From positions 1 to 41,107 of the forward strand of contig QHSQ01000109.1 in assembly GCA_003221615.1 (NCBI GenBank): 41,107 bases of DNA, read 5' to 3'. Origin of the DNA: Candidatus Rokuibacteriota bacterium. Lineage in GTDB: Bacteria; Methylomirabilota; Methylomirabilia; Rokubacteriales; CSP1-6. Positions 7,404-20,026 of the stretch are shown here, piece after piece. The position numbers were made by a program, and so were the translations under genes. Position 1 is the first letter of the stretch. Each line of letters starts with the position of its first letter. The notes below the pieces were generated by a model. The model was not told the DNA's origin. It did no database searches and saw only the letters and a list, made by a program, of their open reading frames with translations.

Positions 7404-8807
7404 ATGAAACTCGATACTCAACTGCTGTCGACGCTAGCGGTCCTCGGTTTCTTCGTCGGTTGCTCCGTTTCCAACGTTGATACCCCGTCCTCGGTCGATC
7501 CGTCGTCCGCAGCCCGGGATCCTGGGGTGCGCGGCGGAGCCGGGGGCGCAGGTGCGCCCATCGCGGGACTGACCAAGACTGAGCTTGCGGTTTTCAGCGC
7601 TGGCAAGGACGACTTCGCGGAAGAGGAAGAGGTCGCCGACGGCCTCGGACCGACGATGAACCTCGGCAGCTGCGGCGGTTGCCATCTCCATCCGGCACTC
7701 GGTGGAACCAGCCCGCCGGTGAATCCTCAGATTGCATTTGCCAACAAGAAGGGCGCGGCTAATACCGTTCCATCATTCATCACGCTGAACGGGCCCGTAC
7801 GCGAGGCGAGGTTCGTGAGGAATCCTGACGGAACGCCGGACGGCGGCGTCCACGACCTGTTCACCATTGCCGGTCGGGCGGACGCGCCGGGCTGCAAGCT
7901 CGCGCAGCCGGATTTCGAGCAGGAGCTCGCACGCCGCAACCTGATCTTCAGGATTCCCACTCCGGTCTTTGGCGCAGGCCTGATCGAACAGATCCCGGAC
8001 AAGATGATCCTTGCCAACCAGGCCAATGACGCCCCCATGAAGAGATCGTTCAGGATTCACGGTCGGCCGAATATCGTCCTCGCCGGCCATACGATCTCCG
8101 GCCAGGCGAACAACAACGGCAATGACGGCACGGTCGCCCGTTTTGGCTGGAAGGCCCAGAACAAGTCTCTCCTGCTGTTCTCCGGCGAGGCGTACAACGT
8201 CGAGATGGGTATCACCAACGAGCTCTTTCAGACCGAGCGGGACGAAACCCCGGCTTGCCAGTTCGATACTGTTCCCAACGACGTGACCAAGACTGACGGC
8301 AAGCAGCCCCTCGATGCGATCAGTGCGATCGAAAAGTTTGCCTTCTTCGCGCGCTTCCTCGCAGCACCGACGCCTTCGCCCGATAGGCCAGGGGGGGCCG
8401 AGTCCATTGGAAGAGGGCGCAACCTGTTCAGCAGCACCGGATGCGCGCTCTGTCATACGCCCACGCTCAATACAGGCAATGCTGCGGTCGCCGCACTACG
8501 CAATAAAGCCGTGAATCTCTTCTCCGATCTCCTGGTCCACGACATGGGCCCGGGGCTCGCCGATGGGGTCACTCAGGGACAGGCGGGCCCCAGAGAGTTC
8601 CGGACCGCCCCGCTGTGGGGGCTGGGGCAACGGCTTTTCTTCCTGCATGATGGACGAACGTCGAACTTGCTGGAGGCGATTCGGGCGCACAAGAGCGGGA
8701 GCGTCTTTACCCGTGACGCCTCTGAGGCGAATGCAGTGATCGGGAACTTCAACCAGCTCCCGGAAAACCAGAAGCAGGACGTTCTCAACTTTCTGCGGTC
8801 GCTGTAG
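7404..8807 (+). CDS. Di-haem cytochrome c peroxidase-like lipoprotein (DUF1111 / DHOR family)
   Basis: Putative di-haem thiol oxidoreductase/peroxidase of the DUF1111 family, 467 residues. The N-terminus TLAVLGFFVGC ends in a lipobox-like Cys20, so it is probably a lipid-anchored periplasmic protein. Two c-type haem sites are seen: C90-GGC-H94 (GSCGGCHLHPAL) and C347-ALC-H351 (STGCALCHTPTL). Family motifs are GTVARFGWKAQ, FSGEAYNVEMGITNELF, FRTAPLWGLGQRLFFLHDGR and NLLEAIRAH. The ATG at 7404 has GAAGGAGTGAC upstream. The gene is flanked by a hairpin on its 5' side and no operon partner. Members of this family often sit with iron or imelysin genes; none is here. Its redox partner is unknown. 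Confidence 0.93.
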   Translation: MKLDTQLLSTLAVLGFFVGCSVSNVDTPSSVDPSSAARDPGVRGGAGGAGAPIAGLTKTELAVFSAGKDDFAEEEEVADGLGPTMNLGSCGGCHLHPALGGTSPPVNPQIAFANKKGAANTVPSFITLNGPVREARFVRNPDGTPDGGVHDLFTIAGRADAPGCKLAQPDFEQELARRNLIFRIPTPVFGAGLIEQIPDKMILANQANDAPMKRSFRIHGRPNIVLAGHTISGQANNNGNDGTVARFGWKAQNKSLLLFSGEAYNVEMGITNELFQTERDETPACQFDTVPNDVTKTDGKQPLDAISAIEKFAFFARFLAAPTPSPDRPGGAESIGRGRNLFSSTGCALCHTPTLNTGNAAVAALRNKAVNLFSDLLVHDMGPGLADGVTQGQAGPREFRTAPLWGLGQRLFFLHDGRTSNLLEAIRAHKSGSVFTRDASEANAVIGNFNQLPENQKQDVLNFLRSL

Positions 8808-9018
8808 CCTCCGAACCGACGAGTCGGGGGTGCAGACGCGGCAGAATGCACCTCGCTGTCGCGGCCCAAATTCGGATTGATCAGCCGCCGCCTCCTGCTT
8901 CAGTGGAGAAGGACGGTGATCATCGAGCCCGGATTCTGTCCGGACTGGATTCTGGCCGGATCAGAACCGCACTGATCAACGACCTGCCCGCGCCGGACGG
9001 CGTGTGGCGAAGGACAGG

Positions 9019-10422
9019 CTAGACGGAGCTCTCCGCCGAGCTCCTCACGCGACCGTGGGTCGGCGAGGAGCTCGGAGCGGCGGCAGGATCGGTGACGAGG
9101 GCGCAGAGCGCAGCCGCCACCGCCAGGGAGATGCCGCCGATGACCAGGGCGGCGAGCCGGTTGTCGCCGCCGAGGAGGCGCACCAGCGAACTCTCATTGG
9201 TGAGGAAGTTCTCCATGAGCGGGCCGAAGACGAGCGCAGCCAGGATCTCCGGGATGACGATGAAGAAGTTGAAGATGCCCATGTAGATGCCGGTCTTCCC
9301 GGGTGGAAGGGCGCCCGCCAGGATGGAATAGGGCATGGAGAGGACGCTGGCCCAGGCCACGCCCACGCCCACCATAGACACGAGCAGCAGGTACTTGTTG
9401 GTGACGAAGGCGACCGAGACCAGACCGACCGCGCCCGTGAGCAGGCAGAGTCCGTGGGTGAGCCGGCGGCCCAGCCGCTCGGCCACGACCGGAAGCGCGA
9501 AGGAGAAGGCGAAGCAGACCGCAGAGTACATCGCGAAGCAGTTACCACCCCAGGCGATCCCCTGCTCGTAGGCCTGAGTCCCGGGTGTCCCGCCGAAGAT
9601 ATTCCGGGCCACGGCCACGCCGAAGTAGAGCCACATGCAGAAGAGGCCCAGCCAGGTGAAGATTTGGACCCAGGCAAGACGCCGCATTGTCTGAGGCATC
9701 GCCATCATGTCGCGAAAGATCTCGGACGCGGCGGCAGCGATGCCGGCTTTCTCAGCCTTCATCCGCGTGAAGGTCTCCAGGTCGTCAGGCGGGTACTCAG
9801 TGGTCGTGAAGATAGTCCAGAGTACGGCGGCGAGGTAGGCAAACGCGCCCGTGTAGAAGGCAAGCGTCACCGCGAGGGGGATGGTCGCACCGCTACCGCC
9901 GACAGGAAGGACACTGTTCAGGAGCCAGGGGAGCATGGAGGCGATGACCGCGCCCAGTCCGATGAAGAGGGCCTGCATGGCGAAACCGCGCGTGCGTTGC
10001 TCGGGGGGGAGGAGGTCGGCGACGAAGGCACGGAAAGGCTCCATGCTGATGTTGATGGAGGCGTCCATCACCCAAAGCAGCCCTGCCGCCATCCACAGCG
10101 CCGACGAATTGGGCATGGCAATGAGCGCAAAGGAGGCCAGTAGCGCGCCCGTGAGGAAGTAGGGGCGACGCCGACCCAGCCGGTTCCAGGTGTTGTCGCT
10201 CAGATGGCCGATGATGGGCTGGACGACAAGCCCGGTCAGCGGCGCGGCGAGCCAGAGAATGGGGATCTGGTGGGCGTCGGCGCCGAGGTACTCGTAGATG
10301 GCGCTCACGTTGGCCATCTGCAGCGCCCAGCCGAACTGGATGCCCAGGAAGCCGAAGCTCATGTTCCAGATCTGCCAGAAGCTCAGGTGCGATCTCTGGA
10401 CGCCTCTGGCGCTTCCATTCAT
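9019..10422 (-). CDS. SLC45-type MFS sugar transporter
   Basis: Inner-membrane major facilitator protein, 467 residues with about 12 hydrophobic helices. The start SFWQIWNMSFGFLGIQFGWA and the loop GHLSDNTWNRLGRRRPYFL (a G-x-x-x-D-x-x-x-R-x-G-R-R-R-P loop 2-3 motif) are typical of the bacterial maltose/sucrose:proton symporters related to SLC45. ATG at 10422 follows AGAGGAGGGC. The gene begins 36 bases after the stop of the exported GH13 enzyme and is surely co-transcribed with it. This suggests uptake of the disaccharide that the enzyme makes or leaves, such as maltose or trehalose. The last 20-odd residues are a low-complexity Ser/Ala tail. Confidence 0.9.
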   Translation of the reverse strand: MNGSARGVQRSHLSFWQIWNMSFGFLGIQFGWALQMANVSAIYEYLGADAHQIPILWLAAPLTGLVVQPIIGHLSDNTWNRLGRRRPYFLTGALLASFALIAMPNSSALWMAAGLLWVMDASINISMEPFRAFVADLLPPEQRTRGFAMQALFIGLGAVIASMLPWLLNSVLPVGGSGATIPLAVTLAFYTGAFAYLAAVLWTIFTTTEYPPDDLETFTRMKAEKAGIAAAASEIFRDMMAMPQTMRRLAWVQIFTWLGLFCMWLYFGVAVARNIFGGTPGTQAYEQGIAWGGNCFAMYSAVCFAFSFALPVVAERLGRRLTHGLCLLTGAVGLVSVAFVTNKYLLLVSMVGVGVAWASVLSMPYSILAGALPPGKTGIYMGIFNFFIVIPEILAALVFGPLMENFLTNESSLVRLLGGDNRLAALVIGGISLAVAAALCALVTDPAAAPSSSPTHGRVRSSAESSV

Positions 10423-10458
10423 GAGCGGCCCTCCTCTAGGCGTCTTGGACATCGTCAA

Positions 10459-12666
10459 CTACTTGATGAGCAGAACCTGTCCTTCATGGGGACCGATTGC
10501 GACATGCAGCCGCCGATCTGTACCCAGCGTACCGAGCGCCTTCTCTTCGAGAAGGTCCGTGATCACGCCGCCGGGCGGCGCGGTCTTGATGGCCACCGTC
10601 TCGTCAACGATCGTGCGGCCGAAATTCGTGGCCGTGACCTGAGTGCCCCTGCCGTCGGGGAGCCGGTGGACCATGACGACGAGGCCCTTGGCCTTCACCG
10701 CCGGGATGTCGATCTGCTCGCTCTCATTGATGCGGTATTCGGCGCGCACGCGCAGCATCTTCTTCAGCTGCGAGACGAATGATCCGGGGCGCGTGAGCTG
10801 CTCGGGAAGCGTGCCGTAGAGCGCCTGGGCGCGGGGCAGATCGGCGCTCGATTTGACCGCGCCAGGGTTCGCGTCGAGCAGATCGTAGGAGCCTCGGTTG
10901 ATCCAGCGCGTGTCACCGTCGGCGAGCAGAGTCTTCACGGACTCGGCCGGTAGAGTCAGGGCACCCACGAGATCCCAGCCGGACAGGGCAAAGATCCCCG
11001 GCTGCATGGCGTTATACATGGCCACGAGCAGGTGGGCGCGCTGGATGTCCCGCCGCTGCGCCTCAGTGAGGCGGCCGACGTCGCGAATCCCGAGGGCGGC
11101 GGCGGCCACGGTGGCGGTGGTGCATGCGACGCCATTGGCGGCCTCCAGGTTGTAGGGCGCGGACGGGCCGAGGAGGCGGCTGAGCATCTCGGCTCGGATG
11201 ATCTCGCGCAGCTCGCTGCCCTTCATCGTCTTGCCGCGGAACGTGAAGGTGGCGTCCTTGTGGCGGGTCCAGAAGTGCACCAGCTCGAGGGTGAGCTCGT
11301 CGTGGTTCTGGAGCGCGTGGATGAGGCCTGCCGGATCTATCTGGTAGGTCTTCTGGAGCCCGAGCATGAGGCGCAAGAATTCGGCATCACCGGTGACGAG
11401 GGCGTGATGGTAGGCGGGGCGCGTCACGAAGTCGTAGGAGAGATCGGCGCCACCGTGGGACATGGCCTTGATGTCGTCGAGGGTGAGGTTGAGCTCCTGG
11501 AAGGTGAAGCCACCGAGCTTGCGGACCATGCCGGCGATGAGTTGGTTGGAGGTGACCGACAGCGGATGCCCCTCGGACCAGGCCCGGTTGTTGTTGGCAC
11601 CGACCTCGATACCGAGGAAGCCATTGGCGTCGAGCCGCAGCATGCGTTCTCCCAGCGTGCCCAGGGAGTGGAGTGCGTCCCCGATGACCAGCCGCTGCGC
11701 GGCGAACGTGGGATCCAGCCAGTTGAAGGTGGGCTGCCCTCCTTTAAAGTAGTGGAGGTAGACCCAGCGGCGCTTTCTGCCGTCGACCCCGGCAATGCCC
11801 TCGGTGGCCGACCAGTCGGTCTCCTTGATGTTCTTCTCGTAGAAGATCGTGCGCGGGAGCTGCCCGACGATGTAGCCGCGCGCCTTGAGCTCGTCCACCG
11901 CCTCGGGTTTCAGGTTGACTGCGTCGTTCCCGGTCGGTACGGGCGGGAGCACGTTCCAGTCCTTCGACTGGATTTCCACCATGTGATAGAGGCCCGGGTA
12001 GTCGCCGTAGCCGCGCTCCGCGAGCCGGAAGTCGGCCCCCTTGCCGCTGTGGCCTGGAACAATGTCGCCGATGGCCACGGCGCCGTTGTCGCGCGCGCGC
12101 CGGACCATCGACTTGTACTCCTCTTCGCTGCCGAAGCGAGGGTCGATCTCGGTGCTGATGCGATCGAAGTTGCCATCGATGGTAGGGGTGTACTCGCGCC
12201 CGCGGATGCCCCCGGCACGCTTCATGGGACCGGTGTGCACCCCCTTGACCCCGATCTCCTTGAAGAGGCTCCAGAGCTCCGGATCACCCAGGCTGCGCAG
12301 CACCGACTCGTCTGGCCGAGTGATGTGAGAGGGCGGGTAAGCCGTGAACCACACCGACGCCAGCGCCGAGGCGGCACGCGGCTGCGGGTTGGCGTATGGA
12401 TGTTGCCAGAGCTGCCCCTGGCCCGAATAACGCCGCGCTGTCAGCTCCGCCTGGTGGAGCATCGAGCGGTCCACCAGCCAGCGGATGTAGCTGTCGCCGG
12501 AGGCGGCCTCCGGGGCCGCGGCCGACGGCGCCGCTCGAGGGGGCGCAGCGACGCCGCCCGGGGCGGGCCCGAGGGAACCGGTGGAAGGCGCCGACTGGCA
12601 GCCCAGCCCGAGCACACCCAGCAGGGTGGCCAGGCTCAGAAGGACGTGGCGCGCTCGAGTGGCCAT
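10459..12666 (-). CDS. Exported GH13 enzyme, trehalose synthase / maltose glucosyltransferase-like
   Basis: Alpha-amylase-superfamily (GH13) protein of 735 residues related to trehalose synthase (maltose-trehalose isomerisation). Catalytic residues are in place: nucleophile D346 ([11 protein letters not shown]), acid/base E391 (TFQELNLTL) and transition-state Asp D456 ([11 protein letters not shown]); [16 protein letters not shown] is conserved region I. A signal with possible lipobox precedes it ([12 protein letters not shown], Cys about residue 23), then a Pro/Ala-rich linker, so the enzyme should be anchored outside the cytoplasm, unlike ordinary TreS. A C-terminal beta domain ends at GQVLLIK. 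The start is uncertain between ATG 12666 and in-frame ATG 12684; neither has a strong ribosome site. First gene of an operon with the SLC45-type transporter. Confidence 0.88.
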   Translation of the reverse strand: MATRARHVLLSLATLLGVLGLGCQSAPSTGSLGPAPGGVAAPPRAAPSAAAPEAASGDSYIRWLVDRSMLHQAELTARRYSGQGQLWQHPYANPQPRAASALASVWFTAYPPSHITRPDESVLRSLGDPELWSLFKEIGVKGVHTGPMKRAGGIRGREYTPTIDGNFDRISTEIDPRFGSEEEYKSMVRRARDNGAVAIGDIVPGHSGKGADFRLAERGYGDYPGLYHMVEIQSKDWNVLPPVPTGNDAVNLKPEAVDELKARGYIVGQLPRTIFYEKNIKETDWSATEGIAGVDGRKRRWVYLHYFKGGQPTFNWLDPTFAAQRLVIGDALHSLGTLGERMLRLDANGFLGIEVGANNNRAWSEGHPLSVTSNQLIAGMVRKLGGFTFQELNLTLDDIKAMSHGGADLSYDFVTRPAYHHALVTGDAEFLRLMLGLQKTYQIDPAGLIHALQNHDELTLELVHFWTRHKDATFTFRGKTMKGSELREIIRAEMLSRLLGPSAPYNLEAANGVACTTATVAAAALGIRDVGRLTEAQRRDIQRAHLLVAMYNAMQPGIFALSGWDLVGALTLPAESVKTLLADGDTRWINRGSYDLLDANPGAVKSSADLPRAQALYGTLPEQLTRPGSFVSQLKKMLRVRAEYRINESEQIDIPAVKAKGLVVMVHRLPDGRGTQVTATNFGRTIVDETVAIKTAPPGGVITDLLEEKALGTLGTDRRLHVAIGPHEGQVLLIK

Positions 12667-12721
12667 GGTGACTCTGAGTGTCATCGTAGAGCACGAATGC
12701 AAAAAGAGTAGCCGTACGCCA

Positions 12722-12748
12722 AAAGGGGCCGAGTGATTCGGCCCCTTT
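12722..12748 (-). terminator. Terminator-like hairpin upstream of the GH13 gene
   Basis: AAAGGGGCCGA, loop GTGAT, TCGGCCCCTTT gives 11 perfect pairs. Read leftward the stem is followed by a short T run (CCCCTTTTGG). It lies 5' of the GH13 gene, so it may end leftward transcription coming from the copper island side, or act as an upstream leader structure of the GH13 operon. I see no leftward gene directly behind it. Confidence 0.55.
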
Positions 12749-12996
12749 GCGCATTGGGTTCCAACCGCGCCTTGGGCTAGGCACCCAAGACTCGGATGAG
12801 CGGCTGAAGTGTCAGGCCGGAGGTCACTCTCCTGCGCCTCGTGGCCTCGAACGGACCGCGCCGCCGCCGGCCGGCTGCCGCGACGGGCGCGGCTCTCGAT
12901 CCGCACCGGCGGCTTAGCGCTCGCGCGACGGTGAGACGCGGGAAGTTGACGGTCACCCTGTACGGCCTCTAGGGCAGCGTGCGTGGTACGATCGCG

Positions 12997-13257
12997 ATGA
13001 TGTCATGGCGTAGCGGACTGATCATAGTTGCGTTGCTCATGTGGGCCGTCACCGGTCCCGTCGGCATGGCCTTCGACGGGTGCGCGCTGTCCTGCGATGA
13101 GCCGTGCGCCCTCACCACCGCGTCGATCAGTGCGCCGCCGACCGTACCGGTTATCGCAACTGTCGCCGGTACCGCTCCGGAACCCCTGCGGCGCCGCCCG
13201 ATCCGAACTGCTTCCTCGCTCGAGCCTCCTCCCAGAGCCTCCGTTTTCTCCGCGTAG
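12997..13257 (+). CDS. Small exported Cys-containing protein of the copper island (first copy)
   Basis: About 86 residues: a hydrophobic signal ([20 protein letters not shown]), then [15 protein letters not shown] with three closely spaced cysteines, a Ser/Pro/Val linker, and the tail [12 protein letters not shown]. The layout of signal, Cys patch and Pro-rich end recurs in the proteins at 19659 and, without the Cys, 36475. Small secreted proteins with Pro-Pro tails often precede Cus/Czc pumps; a role as periplasmic copper-binding peptide is inference. ATG 12997 or the next ATG may start it; there is no clear RBS. TTGACG at 12945 with a possible -10 at 12970 (19-bp spacer) is a weak candidate for a MerR-type promoter. 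Confidence 0.65.
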   Translation: MMSWRSGLIIVALLMWAVTGPVGMAFDGCALSCDEPCALTTASISAPPTVPVIATVAGTAPEPLRRRPIRTASSLEPPPRASVFSA

Positions 13258-13341
13258 CTCGTAGTCTGTCCGTTCGCTGATTTCGCTGGAGAGAGGACCA
13301 CCCAACGCGTTCGTTTGCGTGTCGGGTGATGTCGGAGGCTC

Positions 13342-16515
<3,174 letters not shown>

Positions 16516-16541
16516 ACGCAATGACAGGAGGAAGACAACCG

Positions 16542-16949
16542 ATGACGCGTCTGACCGCAATGGTGACAGCGTTCGCGTTCGTGTTCGGAGCCGGGGCCGC
16601 AGGCTGGGCCGCGGAGAAGACGTTAGCCACTCAGAAGACCAAGGACGTCGTCGTGACACTGAAGAGTGAAGCCGGCCAGTGGAAGCAGGGCAAGAACGAC
16701 TTCGCCCTGGAGTTCACGTCGGCCAAGGAGAAGCAACCTGTCGATGTCGGCAAGGTGACGCTGAATACCAGCATGACGATGTCCGGGATGGCCCCGATGA
16801 TCGCCGGCGCGACCCTGAAGCCCGACAAGACGCCCGGCCGCTACGTCGGCACGATCGAGTTTCCCGACACGGGCACGCGCCAGGTGACGGTCGCCTGGGA
16901 TGGGCCGGCCGGCAAGGGCTCGACGAAGTTCTCGGTTCCGGTCCGTTAG
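16542..16949 (+). CDS. FixH/YtkA-like exported protein in the efflux operon
   Basis: 135 residues: signal peptide [23 protein letters not shown], then one beta-sandwich domain with the FixH/YtkA-type pattern ([21 protein letters not shown], then [41 protein letters not shown]). The Met cluster MTMSGMAPM in the middle may bind Cu(I). ATG 16542 has AGGAGGAAG upstream, preferable to the in-frame ATG at 16521. It lies 26 bases after the RND gene and 4 before the channel gene, so it is part of that operon. A periplasmic metallochaperone role is inference. Confidence 0.82.
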   Translation: MTRLTAMVTAFAFVFGAGAAGWAAEKTLATQKTKDVVVTLKSEAGQWKQGKNDFALEFTSAKEKQPVDVGKVTLNTSMTMSGMAPMIAGATLKPDKTPGRYVGTIEFPDTGTRQVTVAWDGPAGKGSTKFSVPVR

Positions 16950-16953
16950 CGCC

Positions 16954-18252
16954 ATGCCTGGGCTACGCGGAACGCTCGCGTCGCTCGTCGTTGTGGCGAC
17001 CCTGGCCGCCACCGGCATCGCTCAGGCCCAGCCCGGCGCCGAGGTCACGGTGGACGAGCTCGTCGCCCGTGCGCTCGCCGACAGCCCCGATCTCCGCGCT
17101 GCACGCGCAGAGATCGAGGCGTCCATCGGGCGCTTGCAGCAAGCGGGCTTGCGTCCGAACCCGATGCTCGAGCTGGGCGGCCAGAAGGCACTGAGCCCAG
17201 ACAACAACGTCACGATCGGGCTCACCGTCCCGCTCGATCTCAACGGCCGAAAGGAAGGCCGTGTCGGCGTCGCGGAGCGCGAGCTGCAGATGAAGCGGGC
17301 ACAGGTCCGTGACCGGGAGCGGCGCCTGGCCGCCGACGTCCGCATGAAGGCGGGGGAGGTGTTGGCGGCCCGACGCGGCCTGGCCGTCACCGACGATCTG
17401 TTGACCGTGAACCGCGCCGCACTCCGTCTCGTTCAGAATCGCGTGCGCGAGGGCGCGACGCCGGAGCTCGACGAAAACCTCATGCTGGTCGAGGTGAATC
17501 GCCTCGATGCGACGCGACAGATGCTCGCGAGCCGTGTTGACATCGCGTCGCTCCAGCTGAGAGCGCTCGCCGGGATGGCTCCCGACGCGCCGCTTGCTCT
17601 GCGCGGCGACCTCGCCTCGGCCGTGCCGATACCGCCGGCGGACGAGGCAGCACGTCAGGCCCTGACGAACCGGCCCGATCTCGACGCGGCCCGCGCCGAC
17701 GTCGCGATGGGCGCGGCCAAGATTCGCAAGGAGCAGGCCGAAGGCCGATGGGACGCCAGCGTCAACGTCGGGTATCAGCGGCAGGACTTCGGTTTCGACC
17801 TGAACGGCGTGACGAACACGGGTGCTACCCGCCCGATCCAGGACGTGTTCCATTACTTCGGTGCCGGCGTGAGCATCGTGCTGCCGGTGCGAAACCGCAA
17901 TCAGGGCAACATCGCCGCGGCGGCGGCGGAGGCGCAGGCGGCCGAGCGGCGGCTTCAGTTCGCGGAGCTGGCCGTGCGCCAGGAGGTGGCCGCAGCGCTC
18001 GCGCAGTACGAGGCTGCGCGTCGCTCGCTCGGAATCTACGAGCGCGGCGTGCGCGACGTGGCCACGCGCAACCTCAGCGTGGTGCGGCAGACGTACGGGC
18101 TGGGACGCGGCTCGCTGCTCGACGTGATTGCCGAGCAGCGGCGGTATATCGACATCGAGAACGGCTACACGGATGTGCTGCGGCAGGTGTACGACGCCCG
18201 GGTCGAGATCGATCGCGTCACCGGGGTGATGACGCCGGCGGCGGGGAGATGA
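16954..18252 (+). CDS. TolC-family outer membrane efflux channel (CusC/CzcC type)
   Basis: 432 residues with signal peptide (MPGLRGTLASLVVVATLAAT, cleavage near AQAQP). Two outer-membrane efflux protein repeats follow, each with long amphipathic helices: the first begins VTVDELVARALADSPDLRAA, the second near TNRPDLDAARADVAMGAAKI; the conserved ends are GRKEGRVGVAERELQ and GRGSLLDVIAEQRRYI. It would form the outer-membrane exit duct for the RND pump. The start codon ATG 16954 lies 4 bases after the preceding stop, and the following adaptor gene begins 3 bases after its end, so translation is probably coupled. Confidence 0.93.
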   Translation: MPGLRGTLASLVVVATLAATGIAQAQPGAEVTVDELVARALADSPDLRAARAEIEASIGRLQQAGLRPNPMLELGGQKALSPDNNVTIGLTVPLDLNGRKEGRVGVAERELQMKRAQVRDRERRLAADVRMKAGEVLAARRGLAVTDDLLTVNRAALRLVQNRVREGATPELDENLMLVEVNRLDATRQMLASRVDIASLQLRALAGMAPDAPLALRGDLASAVPIPPADEAARQALTNRPDLDAARADVAMGAAKIRKEQAEGRWDASVNVGYQRQDFGFDLNGVTNTGATRPIQDVFHYFGAGVSIVLPVRNRNQGNIAAAAAEAQAAERRLQFAELAVRQEVAAALAQYEAARRSLGIYERGVRDVATRNLSVVRQTYGLGRGSLLDVIAEQRRYIDIENGYTDVLRQVYDARVEIDRVTGVMTPAAGR

Positions 18253-18255
18253 GCG

Positions 18256-19596
18256 ATGGAAGGCGATGATGATGTGATCGACGACCACAGCGCTCGAGGC
18301 CGCCGTGGACGCATACGCCGATCCGTCGGCCTGGCTGCCGGTGCCGTTGCGCTGCTGATCGTCGGCGCCGTGGGAGGCGTCGTCTGGAGCGAGCGACACG
18401 GCGGTGTGCGCGCGCGGCCAGCCGCAGACAGCCGTGACGCTCAAACTCCGGCTGCTTCGCCGGACAATCGGCCCATGCCTGGAATGCCGGGCATGCCCGC
18501 GCCATCCGGTCAGGCGGCGGCGGATAAGACCGACGAAGCCGTCGAAGTCTCGTTGACCCCGGAGGCTGTCGAACGCGCGGGAATCAAGATCGCCGAGGCG
18601 AAGGCTGAGTCGTCGGTCTCGGGCGTCACCGTCCCCGGGACCGTGATGTCCAACGCGTACCGCGACACGAAGGTGAACGCGCTCGTCGGCGGTATCGTGC
18701 GACAGGTGATGGTGGAGCTCGGCGCGGAGGTTCACCGAGGCACGCCGCTGGCCGTGATCTTCAGCTCCGAACTGGCGGATGCGCAGATGAAGTATCTCTC
18801 GATGCGCGCGATGCTGGAGGCTGACCATCAGAAGCTCGAGCGGACACAGAAGCTGGTGGCGCTCGGCTCCGCGAGCCGACAGGAGCTGGAAGAGGTAACG
18901 GCCGTCCACACCGGCCATGAGACCGAAGTGGCCGCGGCGCGACAGCGGCTACTGCTGCTCGGCCTTTCATCGGAGCGCGTTGCCAGCCTGGAGGGCGCAT
19001 CACATGTCGTTTCGGAAATCACGGTGATGTCGCCGGCTGACGGCTTGGTCATCGCGCGTTCGGTGAATCCCGGGCAGGTCATCAACGCCGGCCAGGAGCT
19101 GTTCGTCGTCACCGACCTGAGTACCGTCTGGATCATCGGCGATCTCTACGAGCGCGATTTCTCGCGCGTTCGCGTCGGCTCCCCGGTCACAATCACTCTC
19201 CCGTCCATGCCCGACCGCTCGGTGACGGGGCGCGTGGCCTATATCGACCCCCGAGTGGATCCAGCGACACGGACGGCGAAGGTGCGGGTCGAAGTGCCGA
19301 ACCGCGGCGGCGACCTTCGCCTCGGCATGTTTGTCACTATGAGCATCCGGACCGGCACGACGGAGCGGATCACGGTCGTGCCCCGCGCCGCCGTGCAGAC
19401 AATCGGCGACCGCTCGGTCGTCTACGTCCCGGCTGAAGGGGAGGAAGGCAAGTTCGTCGAGCGCGCGGTGAAGGTCGGGCCACCGGCCGGGGAATTCGTG
19501 CCGATTCTGAACGGGCTCAAGCCCGGTGACAAAGTGGTGACCGATGGAAGCTTCTACCTTCGCGCCGAAGCCGCGCGAACGCGGTCCGGCGGATGA
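18256..19596 (+). CDS. cusB-like: RND periplasmic adaptor (membrane fusion protein, CusB type)
   Basis: 446 residues linking pump and channel in the periplasm. One N-terminal transmembrane anchor (RSVGLAAGAVALLIVGAVGG), a short linker with the Met-rich run MPGMPGMP that may bind Cu or Ag, a barrel-sandwich half (VNALVGGIVRQVMVELGAEV), a helical hairpin (about residues 175-240), the second half (ITVMSPADGLVIARSVNPGQ), a beta-barrel (VWIIGDLYERDFSRVRVGSP) and a membrane-proximal domain (VPRAAVQTIGDRSVVYVP). The order pump, FixH-like, channel, adaptor is a single rightward operon; GGGGAGATGAGCG supplies the ribosome site. Confidence 0.94.
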   Translation: MEGDDDVIDDHSARGRRGRIRRSVGLAAGAVALLIVGAVGGVVWSERHGGVRARPAADSRDAQTPAASPDNRPMPGMPGMPAPSGQAAADKTDEAVEVSLTPEAVERAGIKIAEAKAESSVSGVTVPGTVMSNAYRDTKVNALVGGIVRQVMVELGAEVHRGTPLAVIFSSELADAQMKYLSMRAMLEADHQKLERTQKLVALGSASRQELEEVTAVHTGHETEVAAARQRLLLLGLSSERVASLEGASHVVSEITVMSPADGLVIARSVNPGQVINAGQELFVVTDLSTVWIIGDLYERDFSRVRVGSPVTITLPSMPDRSVTGRVAYIDPRVDPATRTAKVRVEVPNRGGDLRLGMFVTMSIRTGTTERITVVPRAAVQTIGDRSVVYVPAEGEEGKFVERAVKVGPPAGEFVPILNGLKPGDKVVTDGSFYLRAEAARTRSGG

Positions 19597-19619
19597 GGCA
19601 AATGCGCGCGATCGAATCG

Positions 19620-19646
19620 TTGACGCGAGTTTCGGCGTCTTATACT
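19620..19646 (+). promoter_or_regulatory. Sigma-70-like promoter before the second small peptide
   Basis: TTGACG at 19620-19625 and TATACT at 19641-19646, both near consensus, with a rather short 15-base spacer; start ATG lies 12 bases further. It suggests that the small-peptide gene can be expressed apart from the pump operon. Confidence 0.45.
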
Positions 19647-19658
19647 GAGAATAGTTCT

Positions 19659-19922
19659 ATGAATCGGCGGGGTATCGTTGTCGCGCTGGTGCTGATCGCG
19701 TTGGTGCTCCTGGTGCCGATCGCGATGGCGTACGCAGGCTGTCCCATGATGGGGACGAGCTGCGGCGGTCCGTGTGGGGTTTCCTGTGCGGCCGTCTCGC
19801 CCGGCGCGTCGCTCGCACCGGTGCCGAGCGTCCTCGTTTCCTTCGTTTCCGAGGTCCAGCATCACGCCAACGTTTTCGCCGCGTTCGAGCCTCCTCCTAA
19901 ATCTCCCTACCGCTCCGCGTAG
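19659..19922 (+). CDS. Small exported Cys-containing protein of the copper island (second copy)
   Basis: 87 residues: MNRRGIVVALVLIALVLLVP signal, then YAGCPMMGTSCGGPCGVSCA with four cysteines and two methionines, a hydrophobic linker and the tail FEPPPKSPYRSA. Layout and tail match the protein at 12997, and the beginning (MNRRG) matches the one at 36475 (MNRRRQG). Cys/Met content and position suggest Cu(I) or Ag binding in the periplasm, which is inference. Probable promoter at 19620. No strong ribosome site; the ATG sits close to the predicted transcription start. Confidence 0.7.
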   Translation: MNRRGIVVALVLIALVLLVPIAMAYAGCPMMGTSCGGPCGVSCAAVSPGASLAPVPSVLVSFVSEVQHHANVFAAFEPPPKSPYRSA

Positions 19923-20026
19923 TCGCTTCAAAGCGTCGCTACACGACACGATCGTTGACCGCGGCTGATGGCTGTCCGCTGAGGACAGCGCCGGGCTCCT
20001 GCCCGCTGCCGCGAAAGGGGGATTCC

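Noticed and set aside
9025-9044. Hairpin GGAGCTC / GAGCTCC at the end of the transporter gene
   Set aside because: Lies within coding sequence, only 7 pairs and no T run, so not supported as terminator.
9004-10143. A 379-codon plus-strand frame opposite the SLC45-type transporter
   Set aside because: Charged, low-complexity shadow of a membrane protein; no RBS or domain.
11032-12711. A 559-codon open frame on the plus strand opposite the GH13 gene
   Set aside because: It is the GC-rich antisense shadow of a gene with a complete catalytic triad; its own product has no recognisable domain.
12945-12975. Possible MerR-type promoter (TTGACG, 19-bp spacer, TAGGGC) before the first small peptide
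   Set aside because: The -10 is poor and the dyad (CCCT ... AGGG) runs into it; kept only as a remark in the gene entry.
16963-18918. A 651-codon open frame on the minus strand opposite the channel and adaptor genes
   Set aside because: Spans two clearly real genes, His/Arg-rich composition typical of antisense frames, no motif.
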